A stretch of 64,000 bases of DNA from Brachionus plicatilis (Eukaryota; Rotifera; Eurotatoria; Ploima; Brachionidae): positions 62,001 through 126,000 of the forward strand of contig QEOQ01000014.1 of NCBI GenBank assembly GCA_010279815.1, read 5' to 3'. Of this stretch, positions 57,520 through 64,000 are shown piece after piece (positions within the stretch are counted from its first letter, which is position 1; every line of letters starts with the position of its first letter). The position numbers were made by a program, and so were the translations under genes. The notes under the pieces were generated by a model. That model did no database searches. It was given only the letters and a program-made list of their open reading frames with translations, and was not told where the DNA came from.

Positions 57520-59205
57520 TAAATGATTTAGATAAAAGGTCTCAATTAATTTAAATTATTATTCAATTCTTACAAGAATCTAGTCATTTCAAAAATGGCT
57601 TCAATAATCTTAAAAAAAAAAATATTACTATTTTACTTAGATTACTTATATATAATTACTAATTACCAGAGTTGTTTTTAAGTCCCAAGTCTTAAGTCAA
57701 ATCAATGAATAGAATTTTTTTTTAAAAAAGTCCGAACAACATGAGTTTTTTGCCTTTCCAGGTAGTTAATGCGGCCGACTTGTTAAAGTCAAAGTTACTA
57801 AAATTTAAGTCAAAACTTAGACTCAAAACTGAAAACAGACTTAAATATTAAGCTGACTTATAAGCAAGTGTTCATATTACTTATATAAATTGGAATTTCG
57901 GTAGTTTCGAGAAAAAAAAGATAAAAGTAAAAAAAAAAGTAAAATTGTCAACCCTTATTTTTCTTTATTAGAAAATATAAAGTTGTGAAAAAAATATTTT
58001 AATTTGATACTCATTGATTAAAAATTATAAAAAAAATCATGTCTTTTTCCATAAATAAATTTGATAATTAAAATTTTATTTAATTTTTCGAATAAAAAAC
58101 CTTTGCACATTTGAACAAAAAATAAATAAGATCAATTTTAAAGAATTCTGAATTTTAAAGAATTGATTTCAAACTTTGAAATATTCATTCAAAATATAAA
58201 AATTGATTAAAATGTAATCGTAAAAAATAAGTTTGATGTAATCGTAAAAAATTTTCGTGAAACTATGGTATTAGAATTTAAGTTTTCTTACAAACTTAAT
58301 TTTGAATTACTAAAATTTTATTAATTTTATCTTATTTTGTTTAATTAATGAATTCCAGTGGTCTTTAAATGATACACATCCGTCACTTGATTGAATTGAC
58401 CATATTTATAATATAAAGGAATTTAAACCTTTTTTTAATATTTATACAAAAAGAAATAATGTTAAAATATGAGATTTTTCAAAAGTTTTTGATTAAACTT
58501 TTAAAAAAGTTAATTTTCTATAGAAATTGGAAAAAAAGAATGGAAATTATGGTTGGTTCAACTAATCAGCTCATTTTAAATTCAATGCCATTATATTATT
58601 CTGTTTTTATACGGTTAAAATATTAATGACTAATTCAAAAAAAATCTTTCAAATTGACATTTAAAAGTTTTTTTTGATGAACTTCTAGCGTTTTAGATAA
58701 AGCATAATTTTTTTAGGTACATTTTAATTGATTTTTGCAGACTTTAAATTAATTTTTATTATTTTAATCATTTATAAAAAATAAATAAAAATAGACACTA
58801 CGATAATAAAAAGTCGGCTTCAATCAAGATATCTTAAATACCTGTAACATTGAAAAAATTTATCCTGTAACTCTCTTTTTCAGTACATCTATTTTTAATT
58901 TTCAATCTAGCCTATTTTGTTTTTTGTATACTTTTACTTATTTTTTTAATTTTTATATTTTCTTATTTAACTTTATTTTTATTGTTTTTTTAATCTGATG
59001 GAGCATTAACTCAGTACAGAAAAAACAAATGAATAAAAATTAATTTTACTCTTATTCACCCCAATATAGAAAAAAAATGTTATTCGCGTTAAAAAGCTAA
59101 AAAAAATTAAAGTTAGCAATGATTTTAATAGAAAAAATTTGCTGTTGATGTAATAATGTCAAAGAAAATTTTTTTTAAATGAAATATTTCACTTAAACTT
59201 TCGAA
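57520..59205. other. Intergenic, no gene seen
   Basis: A/T-rich. 57680-57860 contains several aagtc/gactt words (aagtcccaagtcttaagtc and others) that look like a decayed repeat. Nothing else noted. Confidence 0.45.
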
Positions 59206-60126
59206 ATGGATGTAGATTTATTTCAAAAGCAGTTTTATTCGGAATATAAAGAAATATTCGAAGCCTTGTCTACATTGACAAAAAGAATTCAAAATCAAGA
59301 GGAAAAAGTTAAAATTTCTTCCGATTATGGACAGCTTAACTCTCGCATTGAAATACTTCAAAAATACTTTACCGAAAACTCATCGTTCATTCCACTATAT
59401 CAAGTTCGCAAGGCTCAAGAGCACGTTGGTCAATTGAGTCGGCTGGCACAGGAGGTACGTGACGAAATTTTTCCCAAAAAAAAATTCGGCTTTAAATCAA
59501 AACAAAAAATGACCACTTTGGAATCAGCAATTCAGAAAGCCGAGACTCAAAATGTCAAAGAAGAAAAAAAATCTGAATCACTGATCTTCGATAACTCAAA
59601 TTCTTGTATGATCAAAAGCATCAGTGATCAATCTTACACCAAACTGGAAGATGAAGTAAATGGCAAAGACATCGCCATAGTTGATTGTCAAAATTCAGTA
59701 ATTCAAATAATGGGCAATCCGAGCGTGGTTCAAATGTCAAATGTGGACTCGTGTACAATTCTGTGCGGACCCTTGAGCGGATCGGCATTTGTGAACAATG
59801 TCAAAAATTCGGACATTGTAATTTCCTCTCACCAGTTAAGAATCCATGACTCCACAGACACTAGATTTTACATCCATGTCGGATCCAGAGCCATTATTGA
59901 GAACTGTAAGCAATTAAAATTCGCTCCATATGCTTGGTCGTATCCGAAACTTGCCACCCATTTCGACCAGAGCAAATTAAGTCTTAAAAGCATTGGAGAC
60001 TTCAATTGGACAGCTGTGGACGACTTTTACTGGCTGAATCAGCAAAAACAATCGCCAAATTGGAGTTTTATGCCTGAGGATGAAAGACGCAAATGGAACA
60101 GTGACCAAAATGGAAATTTAGAATAA
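59206..60126 (+). CDS. TBCC: Tubulin-folding cofactor C
   Basis: Single exon, 306 residues. An N-terminal helical bundle (LFQKQFYSEYKEIFEALSTL ... LQKYFTENSSFIPLYQVRKA) of the TBCC_N/spectrin-like type is followed by a linker and the C-CAP/TBCC beta-helix: GKDIAIVDCQNSVIQIMGNP, SNVDSCTILCGPLSGSAFVN, the arginine-finger region VISSHQLRIHDSTDTRFYIH, PYAWSYPKLATHFDQSKL and FNWTAVDDFYWLNQQKQSPN. The Q-x-R-x-H pattern (QLRIH) that supplies the GTPase-activating arginine is intact. It acts with cofactors D and E to trigger GTP hydrolysis and release of native alpha/beta-tubulin in the cytosol. Its 3' end is partly duplicated downstream. Confidence 0.95.
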   Translation: MDVDLFQKQFYSEYKEIFEALSTLTKRIQNQEEKVKISSDYGQLNSRIEILQKYFTENSSFIPLYQVRKAQEHVGQLSRLAQEVRDEIFPKKKFGFKSKQKMTTLESAIQKAETQNVKEEKKSESLIFDNSNSCMIKSISDQSYTKLEDEVNGKDIAIVDCQNSVIQIMGNPSVVQMSNVDSCTILCGPLSGSAFVNNVKNSDIVISSHQLRIHDSTDTRFYIHVGSRAIIENCKQLKFAPYAWSYPKLATHFDQSKLSLKSIGDFNWTAVDDFYWLNQQKQSPNWSFMPEDERRKWNSDQNGNLE

Positions 60127-60786
60127 ATTTTATTTATTTTTTTGTAGACTCTCTTTTTTTTAAGGAAAAAAATAAAATTTTTTAGAAAATTTTTACAAAA
60201 TTTCATATTAAAAGTTAGATCAAAGCTGTTAAAATCTTTGATTTACGTTTAAATAATTTTTTTTTAATTTGGAGTTTTGTGCTTGAGGATGAAAGATGCA
60301 AATGGAACAGTGACCAAAATAGACATTTAGAATAATTTTTTTCAGACCCTCTTTTTTTTGGGTGAGGTAGAAAAAATCATAAAAAGAGAGGAAAAAAAAT
60401 TAACTTTAAAAATCAAAAAGAGATAAAATATAAATTAAATAAAAATAGCTTAAGTAATAAAGATGCAAAAAAATTGTGATAAAAAACCTGTAAATTTACG
60501 TGAAAAAGTTAATTCGTCTATTTGGGCATTGTATTCATGCTCATAGAAAGAAAAATTTTAAATCGATATTTTAAGAAACAAAAGATTAATTCTGCTAATT
60601 AATTAAAATAATTTAGATATTGAATTTTTAACTTTTAATAAAATAAATCATTGTTTTTTCTATTTTTTAAGGCGTTTTGTTCTACCTGTCTCTTTTATTT
60701 TTAAGGAAAAAAATAAAATTTTCAGAAAATTTTTTTACTAAATTTAAATTAAAAATTAGATCAAAGCTGTTAAAATCTTTGATTTT
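60056..60786. repeat. Duplicated TBCC 3' end and 3' UTR, second copy split
   Basis: Block A (60056-60161, last codons of TBCC plus following T-run) recurs at 60265-60359 with about 10 changes. Block A' (60150-60246, aaggaaaaaaataaaat...gctgttaaaatctttg) recurs at 60689-60786. In the first copy A and A' are contiguous; in the second they are separated by ~330 bp (60360-60688). The simplest reading is a tandem duplication of ~190 bp followed by an insertion. The copied coding part is non-functional. Confidence 0.7.
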
Positions 60787-60833
60787 TGTAAAAATTAAAA
60801 ATTTTTGAAAAAAATTAAAAATTTTTAACGCAA

Positions 60834-61064
60834 GTGTCTTCAGGCGGTACCGAGTTTCACAAAAAAACAAAGCGTGTTAGCGAGTGCGAAATAGCAGATA
60901 TTGGCACGGACGAGACCGATCCAGTGATTAAAAATTTGTCCCGCATTGGCTGTTTGGAAAAGCACTATCAAGTTCAAGACTGCTACTTTGACACCAAAGA
61001 TTGGCGAAAATGTACCAAAGAAGTGCAAGAATTTCGAGAATGTATAAAAAAATCCCAGCAATAA
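60834..61064 (+). CDS. COA4: Cytochrome c oxidase assembly factor 4 (CHCH protein), 5' end unresolved
   Basis: The frame from about 60832 to TAA 61064 gives ~76 residues: TDETDPVIKNLSRIGCLEKH, YQVQDCYFDTKDWRKCTKEV, QEFRECIKKSQQ. The twin Cx9C pairs (C-x9-C twice) and DWRKC match COA4/CHCHD8, a small intermembrane-space protein imported by the MIA pathway and needed for complex IV assembly. There is no in-frame ATG: a stop at 60816-60818 precedes GTG 60834. An acceptor-like cgcaag|TG lies right there, so an upstream exon or trans-spliced leader ending in A would create ATG TCT TCA. Non-AUG initiation is the alternative. The last 25-55 bp overlap the EARS2 coding start. Confidence 0.85.
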   Translation: MSSGGTEFHKKTKRVSECEIADIGTDETDPVIKNLSRIGCLEKHYQVQDCYFDTKDWRKCTKEVQEFRECIKKSQQ

Positions 61065-62647
61065 ATTTATTTTTTACTTTTTCACGGCAACATTCAACCG
61101 AAGTGCGAGTCCGCTTTGCCCCAAGTCCCACCGGAAAACTTCACATCGGCGGTCTGCGTACCGCTTTTTATAACTATCTTTTTGCCAAAAAATACAATGG
61201 AAAATTTATTCTACGCATTGAGGATACCGACCAAGACCGGCTCCAGACCGACTCCATCCAGAACATAATCGAGAGCTTGAAATGGGCCCGCATCGAGCCT
61301 GACTATGGACCACATGTGTCCAACCAAGACGACTCTGTCCAAGGGGGACCATGGCTTCAGTCAAAAAGACTCCACATCTACCACCAATACATCAAAGTGC
61401 TCCTAAATTCACACAAGGCCTACCACTGTTTTTGTGACGAGGCCAGACTTAGCTTGCTAAAAAGAAACGCTGCCAAGCGTCAGGAAAAACTCAGCTATGA
61501 CGGAAAATGCCGCCATTTGAGTGACCAATCTGTGCAAAAATTTATTGCTGAGGGCCGGCCTTATGTCATCAGATTCAAGCTTGAGGACAAAGAAGTTTGT
61601 TACAACGATCTGACCACTGGCATGCACAAAAACAACCCGTTTAAACAAGAAGGAGACTTTGTGCTCATAAAATCAGACAAATTTCCAACTTACCACTTTG
61701 CCAATGTGGTCGACGATCACCTAATGAGGATAACACATGTTTTAAGAGGCCAAGAGTGGCAATTGTCCACTTCAAAGCACATTTTGCTATACGAGGCTTT
61801 CGGATGGAACCATCCGGTGTTTGCCCACTTGCCCCTGATATGCAACAATGACGGATCCAAGATAAGCAAGCGTCAGAATGATATCGATGTGCTGTCCTAC
61901 AGGCGAAATGGCTATTTTCCACAGAGTGTCCTTGCCTATTTGTCCACATTTGGCGGTGGCATCAGCATAAATATTTTGGAGAATTTTTTTGATGACTATG
62001 CCAAAGTGTGCGAAAAATTGGTAGAAAATTTTGACGAAAATGAAATGAGCTCAAGGCCCGTTAAGCTAAATCTGGACCTGTTGAACAATATCAATCGGCG
62101 GTTTGTCCGCTTGCGACTGCGTTCTGGTCAAGATGAACGCAAAAGTTTGGTCAATGAGCTGAGAGAGTTGGTCAAGGAAAAATTTAAAATGGAATCAGAT
62201 GATTTTTATTTGAGCGAGGCTTATTTGACTAATGTGCTTGATTGGTGCCAGGACAGGATTTTTACTCTGAGAGATTTGGTCCAGGATGAAAAAAATAGCT
62301 TTCTTTGGATGGACATGTCCAATTTGAATCAGTTGATTAGTGGCTCAATGCGAAATAATTTAAAGTGTTTGGTCAAAGTGATGAAGCAATTTTTAGATGC
62401 AAAAAGTCAAGATTTAAAGGATTCTAGTCTCAATTCTAAAATAAAAAAAGATCTAAATGATTTGTTTAAGAACAGGCTGGAAAATATATCCGAGGATGGC
62501 ACTAAGATTAATTACTGGAAATTGAGTAGATTTTTACTCACTGGTCGGCTAGATGGACCACCAGTTCTGGAAATTGTTAATTTATTGGGTAAAGATATTA
62601 CCATTTATCGGTTGAATGTTGCTGAAAAAATATTAAATAAAGATTAA
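61010..62647 (+). CDS. EARS2: Mitochondrial glutamyl-tRNA synthetase
   Basis: Single exon. Candidate starts are ATG 61010 and ATG 61040; the latter gives MYKKIPAINLFFTFSRQHST, a good mitochondrial presequence, before the body VRVRFAPSPTGKLHIGGLRT with the class I HIGH motif. Further marks: LRIEDTDQDR, YHCFCDEARL, YVIRFKLEDKEV, YHFANVVDDHLMRITHVLRG, FAHLPLICNNDGSKISKRQN (KMSKS-type loop SKISK) and the helical anticodon-binding end. Length ~536-546 residues suits bacterial-type GluRS of mitochondria, which charges mt-tRNA-Glu (and often mt-tRNA-Gln in the indirect route). Both starts lie inside COA4 in another frame on the same strand, implying shared transcription. Intact. Confidence 0.95.
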   Translation: MYQRSARISRMYKKIPAINLFFTFSRQHSTEVRVRFAPSPTGKLHIGGLRTAFYNYLFAKKYNGKFILRIEDTDQDRLQTDSIQNIIESLKWARIEPDYGPHVSNQDDSVQGGPWLQSKRLHIYHQYIKVLLNSHKAYHCFCDEARLSLLKRNAAKRQEKLSYDGKCRHLSDQSVQKFIAEGRPYVIRFKLEDKEVCYNDLTTGMHKNNPFKQEGDFVLIKSDKFPTYHFANVVDDHLMRITHVLRGQEWQLSTSKHILLYEAFGWNHPVFAHLPLICNNDGSKISKRQNDIDVLSYRRNGYFPQSVLAYLSTFGGGISINILENFFDDYAKVCEKLVENFDENEMSSRPVKLNLDLLNNINRRFVRLRLRSGQDERKSLVNELRELVKEKFKMESDDFYLSEAYLTNVLDWCQDRIFTLRDLVQDEKNSFLWMDMSNLNQLISGSMRNNLKCLVKVMKQFLDAKSQDLKDSSLNSKIKKDLNDLFKNRLENISEDGTKINYWKLSRFLLTGRLDGPPVLEIVNLLGKDITIYRLNVAEKILNKD

Positions 62648-63816
62648 ATTTTGTTTTTTTTTTAACTTTTTTATTTTTAAAATTGAAAAAAATTTTAATA
62701 AAACATCAAATTTAAGTTATACATGGAAAGTTTTTTTAAGGCCAAATTTATACTCAATTATAAAGTTCTAAAGAATTTAATCTTGTGTACATATTTTTGG
62801 TTTCCATTCGTTTAAATTGACCTTTTTTTAATGAAATTTTCATTTTTCATCTTTTATAACCATTTATCGATTAAATTTTGTTTTTTATTAAAAAAAATTT
62901 ATGATTAACTTGAAAAAAAAATCTTCAAAATAAATTAAATTTTTTAGGCCAAATTGGCTCATGAACAAATTTTATTATTCAATTATAAAGTTTATAAAGA
63001 AACTTGAGGACCAAGATTAGATAAAAATAAAAAAAGTGAAAAACAACAAACAACACATTAATGTTATTGTGTCTAAATTAAATAAACATAAAATAATGCG
63101 TCCAGAAATTTTAAGGACTAATTTTAAATATTATATATAATTAAAAAAAGGACTGTTTTTTTTTCAAGAATGTACAAATAAATTGGAATAATTTTTATGT
63201 TATATTTCATGCTTATGACTTTATTTAGGTTTTTGTTTAAAAAAATACAAATATATGTGTAATTCATAGATAAAGAAAATTTTTTGTGTATTTTCTCTTT
63301 TAAATAAAAAGAGTGTAATTTTACGTCTTATTTTTTTCACACAATTTCTCTCCGAGTTAAAATTTACAAATGCATGTTTGTTTAAGTTAAGCCAGTTATT
63401 ATTTAAAAATGAGTCTACCTAGTTGCCATTAACAAAAAACTGTCACCCACAAATCAAAAACTTTTCCCCTCAAAGAAAAAATTTTCATCACAAAAATAAA
63501 TTGACTAAGACAAAAATTGCTGTACAAATTTAATAATAAGCACAAATTTTTTTAATATCATTTAAAAACGGCCACTAAATATTTTAGATAATAAAATGCC
63601 TATAATTTAAAGTAATTTCCAAATTTTTGGAGATTAAAAAATCCAAAAAAATAAATTATGAAGAAAAAACAATGACAATTCATTGAATGAGGCAGAGTCA
63701 ATATTATCCTAATAATATTACGAATTTGTTAATAAACCTAAAAAAGGTGGTCCAAAATTTGCTGGAAATTGGTTCCTTGAAATAGATTTTAATTTAATTT
63801 TTTCATTAATTTAATA
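62648..63816. other. Intergenic, no gene seen
   Basis: A/T-rich spacer downstream of EARS2; aataaa signals occur near 62698. No ORF or RNA gene recognised. Confidence 0.5.
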
Positions 63817-63976
63817 CAGTGCTTTTATTTTACTTGGTTCTTACAGAATTTTGTGTAATTTTACGGAATCTTACATAAGATTTTGTGTGTAAGAAAGTGT
63901 AAGAATACATCATTTTACTTAATTTTACTTAAAATTACACAAAATTCTGTAAGAACCAAGTAAAATAAAAGCACTG
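63817..63976. mobile_element. Palindromic MITE (160 bp) with 47-bp TIRs
   Basis: Perfect 47-bp inverted repeats start CAGTGCTTTTATTTTACTTG at 63817 and end with the complement at 63976. TA flanks both sides (63815-63816, 63977-63978). Only ~66 bp separate the arms, and these still show tta-c-c-type inverted words. TA target and CAGT termini suit a Tc1/mariner-pogo derived MITE. Confidence 0.88.
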
Positions 63977-64000
63977 TATTTAACTTTTTTTATATAAAAT

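Noticed and set aside
61457..61949. Antisense frames over EARS2
   Set aside because: Mirror of a strongly conserved plus-strand coding sequence.
61010..62647. Bacterial contamination suggested by a bacterial-type GluRS
   Set aside because: Mitochondrial EARS2 is naturally bacterial-like, has a presequence here, and neighbours contain spliceosomal introns.

Overview
The window is nuclear DNA of a small invertebrate animal, most like a monogonont rotifer (Brachionus-type). The sequence is very A/T-rich. Genes are ordinary metazoan ones, cut by mostly 40-70 nt GT-AG introns with T-rich acceptors ending ttttag. The species assignment is inference; no rRNA or mitochondrial marker is present.

Layout. 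1-2393 (-): 3' part of a MATE-family transporter running off the left edge. 2.4-5.5 kb: intergenic, with a solo LTR, a hairpin-bearing duplication and a RecQ helicase relic. 5.6-7.2 kb (-): single-exon RING/beta-propeller protein. 8.4-15 kb (-): an apparently intact four-exon Helitron Rep-helicase gene, a 12-copy minisatellite and a small Ser/Asn/Gln-rich ORF. 15.9-21.8 kb (-): tandem array of five thiopurine-methyltransferase-like genes with gene conversion, a lost splice donor, a GC-AG intron and intron losses. 22.0-27.0 kb (-): membrane-anchored GH31 alpha-glucosidase. 29.9-30.8 kb (-): ribosomal protein RPL23A with a C/D snoRNA candidate in its second intron and a second copy just downstream. 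32.9-33.6 kb: non-autonomous TIR transposon holding an exon-like AT-hook fragment. 35.0-35.7 kb (-): acidic-tailed three-repeat protein. 36.1-36.3 kb: two identical tRNA-Val(TAC) genes in inverted orientation. 37.9-40.6 kb (-): secreted leucine-rich-repeat protein fused to an RGM/vWD-like GDPH domain with a probable GPI tail. 41.6-44.1 kb: two decayed DNA transposons, pogo/Tigger-like and Mutator-like.

The right third is mainly plus strand: COPS3 (CSN3), then a 5.5 kb CMC/CACTA-type transposon carrying a three-exon transposase and a divergent second gene, then an SLC37-type transporter, TFB1M, TBCC, COA4 and EARS2. COA4 and EARS2 overlap in different frames on the same strand, which implies operon-like or dicistronic expression. 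TFB1M, COA4 and EARS2 all serve mitochondrial gene expression or respiratory assembly. A 160 bp palindromic MITE lies at the right edge.

Mobile DNA is the main theme: at least eight elements of six or more classes are recognisable (Helitron, CMC/CACTA, MULE, pogo/Tigger, LTR, several TIR or foldback elements). Exon models were built by eye from conserved protein continuity and GT-AG sites. No alignment or search was run.
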